Source: a virus
DNA length: 36,871 bases
Strand: one strand, 5' to 3'
Virus record (IMG/VR): IMGVR_UViG_3300030331_005937
Span: 1 to 36,871 of that record
The position numbers were made by a program, and so were the translations under genes. The notes under the pieces were generated by a model, which had not been told where the DNA came from, searched no databases, and was given only the letters and a program-made list of their open reading frames with translations. Positions 22,509 to 31,818 of this stretch are shown one piece after another; within the stretch, counting starts at the first letter, position 1, and every line of letters begins with the position of its first letter.

Positions 22509-25238
22509 ATGGCTGAAGATGATGGCAGTAAGCTTGATAAAATTAAAGCTAGTTTAGAAGGCGCTAAAGATTCATTAATTAATTTTAGTAAAAGTCTAAA
22601 AGATGCCCTTAAAAGTACAGAAGAGCTTACTGATGCGGATCGCATACAGGCCGAGGCCATTAAAGACCTAATTGGTGGTTTTGAGAATCTTAAACAAGTA
22701 CAAGATGCAATCAAAGAAAGCACAGGCGATAATTCTGCTGAAGCAAAAGAATATAGAGCAGAATTAAATAAAATTGCAGCAGCCTTTAAGGAGGCTGAAG
22801 CTGCAGCAAAAGAAATGGAAGGCACCTTTGGTGGCTTGCAATCATCAATGTCAGAACTAGGCTTAAAAGGCTTAGGTGATGCCACCGATGGTGTTGCAAA
22901 ATACATGCAAGCTCAAGAAGAATTAAGAGTAGCACTTGAAGCCGGAACAATTACTCAAGAAAAATATAATAATGCTTTAATGCGGGGAAGAATTCAAATG
23001 GCCCAGTTTGCATTGAGCCCCGCAACCCGTGCTTTTGAAAAAATATTTTCTCAAACTGTAAAATTAGCAACCGCCACCATAGACACTACTAAAGGTCTTC
23101 AAAGATTTTACGGTGCTTCTGATGAGGTAGCCAAAGGTTTGATAAACATGCAGGATCAGACTGTTGGAGCGAATATTGATCTCAGTCGTCTAGGTGTAAC
23201 TTCTAATGAAATTTATAAAGCTTTTGAAACAATGAGAGGTGAATTTGTTTTGTTATCTGGTGATACTATGAAAGCAAATCAAGATTTTATAAAATTTGGT
23301 GCCACATTAGAAAAAGTTGGAGTTGAAACAGCACAATTTGGTAAAACTTCTAATACTCTAAACCGTGTTTTTGGTCAAAACGCCGAAGCTACTAGAGATT
23401 TTGCTTCAGGCTTAAATGATATAGGTGTCGCTCAAGGTCTTGGTCCGGGTGAATTAGTATCAACTTTTAACGAATTATCACCACAAATATTAAAAATAGG
23501 AAAAGATACCTCTGATTTAACTAAAACCATGAATAATTTAGCTTATGCTTCAAGGCAGACTGGAATAGAAATGGGAAGAATTGCAGACTTTGCCGCAGGC
23601 TTTGATACTTTTGAGGGCGCAGCAGATAGAGTGGGTAAATTAAATGCTATCTTAGGTGGAGATTTCTTAAATGTTATGGATCTAATGGCTGAAGAAGATC
23701 CAGCAAAAAGATTTCAAATGATAACTGACGTTCTTAAAGATCAAAATAAAACTTTTCAAGACATGGCATATTATGAAAGATTGGCTATAGCCGAAGCCGG
23801 CGGCTTTAAAGATGTTGGTGAGTTGGCATTAGCAATGTCTGGTAATTTTGATCTAATGAGCAATGCAGTTGTCCAGTCACAAGATTCATTCGTGGAAGCT
23901 GCAAAAAGAGCAAGAAATTTTCAAGAAGTGCAAGAAGAGCTTCAAAATATGTTGGTACAAATTGCCAATACGCCGGGATTCCGTAAATCTGTAATCGGCG
24001 GTATTGAAATGTTTATTGGATTTGTGGATTTTATTGCTCGTCAAGGCAAATTAGTTATTGGAATATTAGGCACTTTAACCATTGTCACTAAAACTTTGGC
24101 CGCGGCCAATCTTTATTTGGCATTTTCAGCAAAAGCTGCGAGTGCCGGCCTAGGCGGTGGTCCAACAAAAATGGGATTAGGCGGAATTGGTGTTATCGGG
24201 GCTTTAATATCTGTCGCTTTTATTATAGCTGTGATAGCATGGGGCTCTAACCTTATTGATGTGGTTTATGCGTTATCTTTTGCGATGATAGCAATTGGTG
24301 TTGCTTCTCGCATTGCTGGCAAAAGTATGAATATGGGAATGGTGAAAGTTCTTCTTGCTCTTGGCGGCGCTGTTCTGCTAGCCATGGCCGGAATTGCCCT
24401 CGCAGCAGAAGGTATTGCATCAATGGCAGACTCTGTATCAAATCTGAATGCAGAACAATTAGCAGGGTTTAATAACGCTCTAATAGGCCTTGTAGGGACT
24501 TTGGCGCTGTTTACGATTGGTATTGTAGCTCTCGGCTTATTCGCCACTGGGCCGCAAATGCTGGGGATTCTCGGCATTGGAGCTGCATTTTTAATGATTG
24601 GAGCCGGAATTGGTGTAGCAGCCGCTGGTATGGGTGTATTTGCGGAAGGAGTCGGAACAGTTGTCGAGGCGGTTGGCTCTCTTGTAGAATCAATGGCTAC
24701 AGGAATTGCAACCATGACAGACAGCTTTGTTAAACTGTTTGATTCAGGAGTCGGTGGTGGTGCACTAATTGGCATGGCTGCTGGATTATTCGCCATGGCC
24801 GCTAGTTTGGTGGTATTTGCAGCGGCACTTGCAATTCTGACACCGGCTGTGTTAGTATTCCAAGGAGTGACAGCTGTTGGTAGGTTATTTGGTGGTGGTC
24901 CAGATGCAGGCGATATGGAATCATTTACAGGAATGATAGAAAGTTTAGCTAACATTAATCCAGACAATTTAACCAAGACAGTAGAGCAGGTTTCGAAATT
25001 GAGAAATGAAATGAGCAATATGATGGAATCTCCAGATATGATTAAAGACTTCACAGACATGCTCAAGGTATTTGAAAGAGATATGCAATTAGCGGCTACG
25101 ATTAATATGCAAGAAAAAGAGCAAAAAGCTGAACTTACAATTACCTCTCCAATTACTATCAAGGTAGATGATAATACACAACTGATAGGTAAGATCGACG
25201 AAAGAGTGTTGGCTAAGCTTAATTTTACTAGAACGTGA
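22509..25238 (+). CDS. Tail tape measure protein
   Basis: A 909-residue protein with the layout expected of a tape measure: a long helical, charged N-terminal half (residues 1-500, many Glu/Lys heptads) and a strongly hydrophobic Ala/Gly/Ile-rich region from about 513 to 790 with several candidate membrane segments (for example GVIGALISVAFIIAVIAWG). The C-terminus is charged and beta-like (LTITSPITIKVDDNTQLIGK). It would set tail length and enter the cell envelope on infection. It lies after a strong terminator, so it needs its own promoter; none is obvious in the 34-base leader. GAGGG at 22497-22501 supports the ATG. The long antisense open frame opposite the hydrophobic region is a shadow. 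Confidence 0.9.
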   Translation: MAEDDGSKLDKIKASLEGAKDSLINFSKSLKDALKSTEELTDADRIQAEAIKDLIGGFENLKQVQDAIKESTGDNSAEAKEYRAELNKIAAAFKEAEAAAKEMEGTFGGLQSSMSELGLKGLGDATDGVAKYMQAQEELRVALEAGTITQEKYNNALMRGRIQMAQFALSPATRAFEKIFSQTVKLATATIDTTKGLQRFYGASDEVAKGLINMQDQTVGANIDLSRLGVTSNEIYKAFETMRGEFVLLSGDTMKANQDFIKFGATLEKVGVETAQFGKTSNTLNRVFGQNAEATRDFASGLNDIGVAQGLGPGELVSTFNELSPQILKIGKDTSDLTKTMNNLAYASRQTGIEMGRIADFAAGFDTFEGAADRVGKLNAILGGDFLNVMDLMAEEDPAKRFQMITDVLKDQNKTFQDMAYYERLAIAEAGGFKDVGELALAMSGNFDLMSNAVVQSQDSFVEAAKRARNFQEVQEELQNMLVQIANTPGFRKSVIGGIEMFIGFVDFIARQGKLVIGILGTLTIVTKTLAAANLYLAFSAKAASAGLGGGPTKMGLGGIGVIGALISVAFIIAVIAWGSNLIDVVYALSFAMIAIGVASRIAGKSMNMGMVKVLLALGGAVLLAMAGIALAAEGIASMADSVSNLNAEQLAGFNNALIGLVGTLALFTIGIVALGLFATGPQMLGILGIGAAFLMIGAGIGVAAAGMGVFAEGVGTVVEAVGSLVESMATGIATMTDSFVKLFDSGVGGGALIGMAAGLFAMAASLVVFAAALAILTPAVLVFQGVTAVGRLFGGGPDAGDMESFTGMIESLANINPDNLTKTVEQVSKLRNEMSNMMESPDMIKDFTDMLKVFERDMQLAATINMQEKEQKAELTITSPITIKVDDNTQLIGKIDERVLAKLNFTRT

Positions 25239-25262
25239 TAGTTATGTTAAAGGAATATAATA

Positions 25263-26285
25263 ATGGCTAAAAATGGAAATAATGACGACGATAATCCTTC
25301 TGTAAGCACCAGTGGTGAGGGCGTATTAAGAAAAATTTATGAAAGATATAATACTAAAACTTTCAATTCTAAAGCCACAAGGCAAGATCCCTCCGATGCA
25401 TTTTCAAATAATTTATTTTTAGAATTTTATCATGTCGCATCAAAAAACAGTGTTAAATTCATGGCTTATTTAGATGATTATAATGAAAATTATGATGTTA
25501 ATACAACCCCAACTGATGTTTATGGCCGCGCTGATCCTATTATGACCTATAGAAGCACAAAAAGAAATATTTCGGTTAGCTTTACAATTCCAGCTAGAGA
25601 TCGAACAGAGGCTATTGAAAATGTCAATAGATTAGCTACACTTATCAAGTTTTTATATCCTGCGTATAAACCAATAGAACATCTTTTGGGAGAAGGAGAT
25701 CAGCCATTAAAATATTTCAGCTCTGCTACCACATTATCAAAGCCACCGCTGATTCGTATGAAGTATGCAAATATAATTTCAAACAACATTACCTCACAGC
25801 AATCTTCAGCAAAAAACTCAGGATTATTGGGATTTGTTACAGGCCTAAATCATACTTATAACAACGATTCTGGAGGTTTTGATACTATCGGTGAAGATGG
25901 ATCTCCATTTATTCTACCAAAAATCATAACTGTGACGGTAAATTTTGCACCGATTCATGAGCACCCAATTGGGTGGACCAGTGATGATAACCTTTGGATT
26001 GGTACATCAGAGAATCACAAGATTTACGAACCGGATCAGGGCCCAAGAGATTTGGATATTAATGAAAGAGCACTACCTACGTTTCCGTTTGGAATTGGCC
26101 CCGAGATGCTTGGCATAGAAGAGCCTCTTACAGAACCCATCGGAATCGGTGGCCTCGGGCTGACCGACACCGCTGGCGATGAGATACCAGACACAAGTGA
26201 TAGTGCCACTGGCGACAAAGAGGATGCTCTTCTCGCAGGTAGTGGAATCGTAGGTGTTGAATCACAAAACACAGGAACAAATTAG
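25263..26285 (+). CDS. 48: Baseplate tail tube cap / tube initiator, gp48-like
   Basis: A 340-residue protein, near T4 gp48 (364), which begins tube assembly on the baseplate. The section VYGRADPIMTYRSTKRNISV (about 82-101) and RMKYANIISNN (165-175) fit the tube-like fold of gp48/gp54 proteins, as does PKIITVTVNFAPIHEHPIGW (about 220-239). The N-terminus is acidic and disordered, and the last 80 residues are Gly/Pro/Asp-rich. It is preceded by AAAGGA (25249-25254) and lies between tape measure and wedge genes, the expected setting. A second cap protein (gp54) is not seen in the window. Confidence 0.82.
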   Translation: MAKNGNNDDDNPSVSTSGEGVLRKIYERYNTKTFNSKATRQDPSDAFSNNLFLEFYHVASKNSVKFMAYLDDYNENYDVNTTPTDVYGRADPIMTYRSTKRNISVSFTIPARDRTEAIENVNRLATLIKFLYPAYKPIEHLLGEGDQPLKYFSSATTLSKPPLIRMKYANIISNNITSQQSSAKNSGLLGFVTGLNHTYNNDSGGFDTIGEDGSPFILPKIITVTVNFAPIHEHPIGWTSDDNLWIGTSENHKIYEPDQGPRDLDINERALPTFPFGIGPEMLGIEEPLTEPIGIGGLGLTDTAGDEIPDTSDSATGDKEDALLAGSGIVGVESQNTGTN

Positions 26286-26295
26286 GAATTGACAA

Positions 26296-26637
26296 ATGGC
26301 AAGATATAATGTAAGATCACCAATAGCTTTATCGAAAAATGACGACAGATATGAATATTTGTTTAAAAACAGAGATGCTAGAATAATTTACAAAACTGCG
26401 ATGGTAGAAATGAGTGCTATGACAGATGCTGAGAGAGCAGCTGTTGACACCAGAGTCTATACTTGGAGATCTTCAGACATGTATTGGAAAGTAGCTAAGC
26501 GTTTTTATGGAGATCCAAGACTTTGGTTTGTAATTGCGTATTATAATAAAGCACCGACTGAATTTCATTTAACGCCGGGACAAAATATACTAGTTCCCGC
26601 CTCACCAAGATTTATTTTGGATAAATTAGGAGTCTAA
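26296..26637 (+). CDS. 53: Baseplate wedge protein with LysM-like C-terminus, gp53-like
   Basis: A 113-residue protein, shorter than T4 gp53 (196). The C-terminal 60 residues have the LysM-like layout of gp53: YWKVAKRFYGDPRLWFVIAY (about 65-84) then PGQNILVPASPRFI. LysM domains in baseplate proteins stabilise the baseplate and need not bind peptidoglycan. The N-terminal half is helical and charged. It is packed between the gp48-like gene (10 bases upstream) and the large hub-like gene, whose SD lies within its end. Confidence 0.82.
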   Translation: MARYNVRSPIALSKNDDRYEYLFKNRDARIIYKTAMVEMSAMTDAERAAVDTRVYTWRSSDMYWKVAKRFYGDPRLWFVIAYYNKAPTEFHLTPGQNILVPASPRFILDKLGV

Positions 26638-26638
26638 A

Positions 26639-29600
26639 ATGGCAGATAGCGGTGTTATAAAATTAGATGAAGGGCTAATTCAAAGAATAACTGAAAGTGG
26701 ATTTCCAAAAACTGGAATTAGAGATAAACTTAAAAAACCTGTAGATAGCTCAATTGGTAACCAAAGCTTTGCTGCAAGTCCGATCTACCTTGCGAGAGGC
26801 GCCGGCGGCACAATTAAATTAACCGCCGACCGGGGGATCAAAAATTCAATTGTATATCCGGTCAGCCCCGGTGCAATTCCAATTGCCAAGGCAGGCGCCT
26901 TTGTGAGGGCGGCTAGTCAATCCACCGACGCCGGAAAATGGAATACAAGCAAACGTGTGCTTAATGCATTATACAGTGGTGGCGATATTGAAAGAATTAT
27001 TAATATTCTCATTAAAGAGGGTCTTGAAACCGTGGCTCACTCCGAAGCTGGTACAGTAGCTGGACAAAAGACTGGTACTGAATCAGAAGATGAAGTTGCA
27101 AAAAAAGCTGCAGAATCTACTATTGACGCTTATCTTCCGCCAGCAGGAGGCAATTTGCCTAATGGTTTTGATCCTGCACAAAAAACTGTTGTTGCTAATT
27201 TCTTGAAAGATACTTATAAAATTTTTAATTTATATAAAAGTATATGGGGTGGTCTTGGTCAGGCGCTTATGTATGGACAGCTAGAAGAAAACAGCGCCGC
27301 GGCATACATTGAAGAAGTATATGGTGTGGGCGGCACTTTTGAGGGTCTTGTGACTGGCGCAAGATCTAAGGATTTTATCGTTGATGATATTGAATCAAAA
27401 ATTAATTTTGTTTTAGATAGAAAAAATGTTATTTTAGTTGGACCTTTGGGCTTTGCAAGGCCTGTAGACACCTCTGTCGATTTTGACAGCTTGATTGATT
27501 ACAGTAGTGCAAGTTTTACATCTGGCTTAACCGATGCCAAGGGCCAGCAAATTTATTCTTTTGGTACAAATGTGGGTGTCACGTCAGCCAATAAAGCAGT
27601 TGAACAAATTAAAAATATGGAGTTATATCAAAATTATTTTGAGTTATTAAAACTTTATGCTGAAGTTGTTGCAACACTAGACGGCCTCCGTGATGATGGC
27701 GAGCTTGATTACGATGAACAGTTAGCTATTTCCGAGGCTCAAAATGCCACTAATTTAAATGACTTAAAGGATATTATAGAAGCTGCGACAGCTGCAGCCG
27801 GCGGCTCCGCACCGATTAGACCTCGAACACCACCAGCAGGGAAAGAATCGGCTACTGAATTACAAAAACAATCAGCAGCCAATATCAGGACAAGCATTAG
27901 AGATTATCTTACAATAAATACCCCATTATTCGCCGCGATTAAAGAAAAACGAAGAGAAATAGCATACGACGAACATGCATCTTCAGAAACAGATGTTGAA
28001 CAAACTTTTCGAGGTGTTTATCCAATTGAAGGAAAGCCTGAGTGTGGAGTTAGTCAATTATTATATAACGAAAATCAACAAAAGCTTTTAGATTTAACAC
28101 CGGCAGAAGTGTCATCGCTGGTTCCGATGGTGCGACTGTTTAAGATAGGTAACGATTTTGAACAAGAGATTCCTTTTGAAAGTAATGCGATTAACAATAT
28201 CGAAAACGATAAATCAAGAGAAATTAATTCAGGAAATTTTATAGAAAATTACAATCGTGGAAATTCAGTCGGTATTAGAAGTTTAGAGTGGTCTTATCAA
28301 GGTACAAACCCGGCGAATGATACAAAAGATATATCACTGACTTTAACATTATTTTTTCAAAGTTTTTCAGATATTTTAAGAAACAGGCACATTGGTATAC
28401 CGGGCCCAGAATTTTCTGCCGGTAAAAATAAGCCCGGTGTAAATACATTTTCTTATGCTGATTTAATTACAAGACCCCGAAGATTAGCCAGCAGCACCGA
28501 CCCAAGTATAAGTCAATCAGAATATGATCCAGAATACTATAGAATTAAATTTTTGATCGGTTACGCATATTCTGACCCAATTAACGGTGCTGGTGACATT
28601 ATACCAAATAATAAACGATTAGCAATTGACACAACTGTTCTTCCAATCATAGCAACGTTGATTGACCATCGTTTTGATATCCAAGAAGATGGGTCTGTTA
28701 ACTTAGTAATAACATACAGAGGTTATCTAGAAGCTGTGGCACACTCTGAAGGAGCCAATATTTTCTCAAGCCCTGAATTAGAAATAACTTATCATAAGGC
28801 TCGAAATGTTTTAAAAACGGTTCTTGCTAATTGTGAATCTGGTCAAACCGCGGAGAACCTTAGAAAAAATTTAACTTCCGAGCTTGATTGGTTTGGTAAA
28901 GAAATTCAACAACTAGTTTTTTCAAAAATTTTAACTGAATTACGAGCCGAAAATAAAATTTATACAACATATCCTAGAGTCGAAGATTTAATATCTAGAA
29001 AAATTGTAACTACTGATTTAGATTTGTATCCTCCGTCAGAGCCAAATACATACAGCGTTATTTCTGAGATTATTGATAATGCTAGAAAAGCTGCAAGCAA
29101 GTGTGAGCATGCTGATAAAGAAAAATGTGTTGAAGATATATTTTCCAGAAATGTCACTCCACAATCTATTATTTCTGAAGGCAAGCGAGTAGTGACATTT
29201 TTTTATGTTAGTGATTTAATTAAAATTGTTAAAGGCCTTGTTAATGAAAATTATTCAAAAAATCAGGAAAAGAAAGGAACGGGTACTGCTGCACAAACAG
29301 CTTTTAAAAATACTAGAATCGTCCTTACGGATATTAGAATGACACAAAATCCTGAAGATCCTGTATATGATTTAATTGTTAATATGGGCGATATACCAAT
29401 TTCAGTTGAAACTTTCTCAATTTGGTTTGTTAAACATATTACAAAATATCAAGGAAATAAAAAATTCCCTGAGTATAGTTTTGGATTGTTTCTAAGAGAT
29501 TTATTAAGTACAACATTAAGCAAATTTAAAAATTATACTGATGAGTCTGGTACATCTCATACTTTAACTGATACCACTTCTATTCAAAGAGCACAAGTAT

Positions 29601-30529
29601 ACGCACCGGTGGATGCAATAGGTGAATGTGCACAAAAAAACAAAAAATTAAATTACAATTTATTTATTCCCGGCGCCGAATGTAAGAGCATTACAAGAAT
29701 AACACAAAATAGTAAACATGGCCCCGGCGAAAGCGAAGAAACAATGCAGTTTTACTCCAAGCAAGCAGCCGAAAATTGGTTTAATTATTTTATATTTTAT
29801 CCAAGAACTGCGGCGCTTAAATCTGATCCATGTGAGAATTTTCCCAAGCCTACTAAAGAAAACTTAGACAAAGGCTTTTATCAATTTAATTTTGGTGTCA
29901 ATAGTGGGATGGTTCAAAAAGTTTCATTTGAAAAAGATGATCAGCCATATGTTCGCGAGGCTAGATTTTTTGCTGCTGAAACAAATTATAAGAAAAACAA
30001 ACTTTTACAATTGCGTGAGCCATACAAAATAACAATAGAAACATTTGGACTGCCTAGTATTTTTCCCGGCTCTATATGTTTTGTGGACTCCAGATGTATT
30101 GATTTGGCACTTGGTAATATTTCGGATAGAACTTCATTATCGTATATGCTAGGTTTTGGGGGCTATCATTTAATAACGCACGCTAAAAATACGATAGGCC
30201 CGGGTGAATTTAGGACTACACTGACCGCTAAATGGACATCGCACGGCACAATTGATACTTTAAATGATGCCCTTGCTAGAAAGCCGGCAAATGCCCCAAC
30301 TACCCCTGCGGATAATTGTAATTTGCGCTCAAAAGAAGATAATAGTTCTAAAGATGCAATCCAAAAAGCATTTGAAGATCTTGGTTTTGAGGGTCAGGTT
30401 TTCGGTGCAGGTACAACTGGTCTTGATCCTAATAGAGCTAGATTAGGAGAAGAATACCCAGAAATTCCTGTTTCTGAAGCATTTGCAAATATTTTACATG
30501 ATAAAGTTAAGGATTTCGGTTCAAAATAA
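26639..30529 (+). CDS. Giant baseplate or hub-like virion protein, 1296 aa
   Basis: A 1296-residue protein, largest in the window. The N-terminal 450 residues are mixed helical/loop with no recognised family. The middle (about 494-700) has RLFKIGNDFEQEIPFE and SLEWSYQGTNPANDTKDIS, then LTLFFQSFSDILRNR and a RGYLEAV segment, resembling beta-rich baseplate or tube-like domains. The C-terminus (about 1080-1200) contains GSICFVDSR and FGGYHLITHAKNTIGPGEFR followed by TTLTAKW, like the end of gp27/gpD-type hub proteins, where a barrel domain closes with a G-x-(Y/F)-x-V/I-x-x-x-x-H pattern. A fusion of hub and other baseplate functions is my best reading. It meets the next gene with a one-base stop-start overlap (TAATG). 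Confidence 0.6.
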   Translation: MADSGVIKLDEGLIQRITESGFPKTGIRDKLKKPVDSSIGNQSFAASPIYLARGAGGTIKLTADRGIKNSIVYPVSPGAIPIAKAGAFVRAASQSTDAGKWNTSKRVLNALYSGGDIERIINILIKEGLETVAHSEAGTVAGQKTGTESEDEVAKKAAESTIDAYLPPAGGNLPNGFDPAQKTVVANFLKDTYKIFNLYKSIWGGLGQALMYGQLEENSAAAYIEEVYGVGGTFEGLVTGARSKDFIVDDIESKINFVLDRKNVILVGPLGFARPVDTSVDFDSLIDYSSASFTSGLTDAKGQQIYSFGTNVGVTSANKAVEQIKNMELYQNYFELLKLYAEVVATLDGLRDDGELDYDEQLAISEAQNATNLNDLKDIIEAATAAAGGSAPIRPRTPPAGKESATELQKQSAANIRTSIRDYLTINTPLFAAIKEKRREIAYDEHASSETDVEQTFRGVYPIEGKPECGVSQLLYNENQQKLLDLTPAEVSSLVPMVRLFKIGNDFEQEIPFESNAINNIENDKSREINSGNFIENYNRGNSVGIRSLEWSYQGTNPANDTKDISLTLTLFFQSFSDILRNRHIGIPGPEFSAGKNKPGVNTFSYADLITRPRRLASSTDPSISQSEYDPEYYRIKFLIGYAYSDPINGAGDIIPNNKRLAIDTTVLPIIATLIDHRFDIQEDGSVNLVITYRGYLEAVAHSEGANIFSSPELEITYHKARNVLKTVLANCESGQTAENLRKNLTSELDWFGKEIQQLVFSKILTELRAENKIYTTYPRVEDLISRKIVTTDLDLYPPSEPNTYSVISEIIDNARKAASKCEHADKEKCVEDIFSRNVTPQSIISEGKRVVTFFYVSDLIKIVKGLVNENYSKNQEKKGTGTAAQTAFKNTRIVLTDIRMTQNPEDPVYDLIVNMGDIPISVETFSIWFVKHITKYQGNKKFPEYSFGLFLRDLLSTTLSKFKNYTDESGTSHTLTDTTSIQRAQVYAPVDAIGECAQKNKKLNYNLFIPGAECKSITRITQNSKHGPGESEETMQFYSKQAAENWFNYFIFYPRTAALKSDPCENFPKPTKENLDKGFYQFNFGVNSGMVQKVSFEKDDQPYVREARFFAAETNYKKNKLLQLREPYKITIETFGLPSIFPGSICFVDSRCIDLALGNISDRTSLSYMLGFGGYHLITHAKNTIGPGEFRTTLTAKWTSHGTIDTLNDALARKPANAPTTPADNCNLRSKEDNSSKDAIQKAFEDLGFEGQVFGAGTTGLDPNRARLGEEYPEIPVSEAFANILHDKVKDFGSK

Positions 30530-31797
30530 TGAGTTTTAAAGGAAAAAATAGTCTCGGAACGTTTGAAGGGTTTTTAAATCGGCTTAATTTTAAAGTCAAT
30601 ATTGACGCTCAAGTTAAAAATAGATCAGAATTAAATGCAGAAAATTCTAGATTTGCAAAATGTATAAAAGACTTTAGATTTGCTGAAAATTCAATGTATG
30701 GAAAAATTGATTTGAATGGGATGGCTGTCGTGTTAGATCCAAGTGAAAACGACAATATATTAAAAAAAGCTGGCTCATTCAATGAAATAGGTCAAATATT
30801 TGTTGTAAATTTTGTAGCAGATGCTTTTTCTGATATGGAAAAATATTTTAAGGCTGCTAGACAAAACGGTAAAATATTATTAGATGATCCATATCTTTCT
30901 ACACCAACGCCGTATAAAGGCTATGCAAGCTTTGAAGATATTAAAAATACTGCTAGACAAGTAGTTTATAATAAGCCATTTATTGATTTTGTTTTTGAAA
31001 TGGAAGAATACACTAATCAAAACCTTAGCAGTTTTCATGTTTTTATGAACAATTTTTTATTTTATGTAGAGCAATTCTCGTCAGAAACACCATTTACAAA
31101 GCCTGAAATGGTAAAGAACAAGTTTATACCGATTCGTGCTTCGGGACTTGTTATTGAATTAGCAGAGGGAGATTTTTCAAAAGATAACCCAATCGATCTT
31201 TTATTTTATCAGAATCCTAATTTCGATTATTATTTGAACGTGGCGATGAAAGTGGGGTTTTCAGTAGACAAAAACGCACCATGGCGCTTAGTAGCAGACT
31301 TAAGTTCACCAACGATGAGAAAATATATGGCAAATTACAACATAAATGGCCCTGCAGATTTTTTTAATAATTATTGTAGAATGGCACACACTAATGATTT
31401 TCAAGAATTTATTGATTTTACATTAAATGCGTATGCACAATACGTTGATAGAAAAAATTTAACAGCACGACCACTTCAGCGGGGTGATATTGTTTTAACT
31501 AAAAAATATAATTTAGAAAAACTTGACGAGACAAAGGTTTATCAAAATTATGGTACTGATTATTTTTTAAAAAAATACATTGAGTTGAAAAATTTACAAA
31601 ATCAAAATTTTGTTGGTAAACGAGAAATGAAAGTTTTAAAAGAAGAAATGAATGAAATTCTAAAATTGAAACAAACAAAATTTGAAAGACATAACAAAAT
31701 TTCTTCTATTGTTGATGAAAAATTTAAAGGTATCCGTGGTAAAGGAACCTTAAACGATATTAAGAAAACTTTTCTTGACAATCAGCGTAAGAAATGA
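30529..31797 (+). CDS. Unidentified virion-module protein, 422 aa
   Basis: A 422-residue Lys/Asn/Phe-rich soluble protein whose ATG shares one base with the stop of the giant baseplate gene, so it is translationally coupled to it. Strings such as FNEIGQIFVVNFVADAFSDM and FPxIRASGLVIELAEGD-like segments suggest a compact mixed alpha/beta fold, and the last 80 residues are highly charged helix (LKEEMNEILKLKQTKFER). I do not recognise the family. Its end contains a sigma70-type promoter for the polymerase gene. A baseplate-associated or virion-entry role is suggested by coupling only. Confidence 0.7.
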   Translation: MSFKGKNSLGTFEGFLNRLNFKVNIDAQVKNRSELNAENSRFAKCIKDFRFAENSMYGKIDLNGMAVVLDPSENDNILKKAGSFNEIGQIFVVNFVADAFSDMEKYFKAARQNGKILLDDPYLSTPTPYKGYASFEDIKNTARQVVYNKPFIDFVFEMEEYTNQNLSSFHVFMNNFLFYVEQFSSETPFTKPEMVKNKFIPIRASGLVIELAEGDFSKDNPIDLLFYQNPNFDYYLNVAMKVGFSVDKNAPWRLVADLSSPTMRKYMANYNINGPADFFNNYCRMAHTNDFQEFIDFTLNAYAQYVDRKNLTARPLQRGDIVLTKKYNLEKLDETKVYQNYGTDYFLKKYIELKNLQNQNFVGKREMKVLKEEMNEILKLKQTKFERHNKISSIVDEKFKGIRGKGTLNDIKKTFLDNQRKK

Positions 31798-31803
31798 TAT
31801 AAT
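31775..31803 (+). promoter_or_regulatory. Consensus sigma70 promoter for the polymerase operon
   Basis: TTGACA (31775-31780), a 17-base spacer and TATAAT (31798-31803), with an extended TG at 31795-31796, matches the sigma70 consensus fully. It overlaps the 3' end of the preceding gene. The predicted start near 31810 leaves a leader of only about 8-9 bases before the GTG at 31819. Confidence 0.85.
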
Positions 31804-31818
31804 TTAGTTGAGGCACCA

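Noticed and set aside
24266-25162. A 298-residue antisense open frame
   Set aside because: It lies wholly opposite the hydrophobic part of the tape measure gene, has Ala/Pro/Ser/Ile composition expected from the complement of Ala/Gly-rich codons, and lacks a plausible ribosome-binding site.
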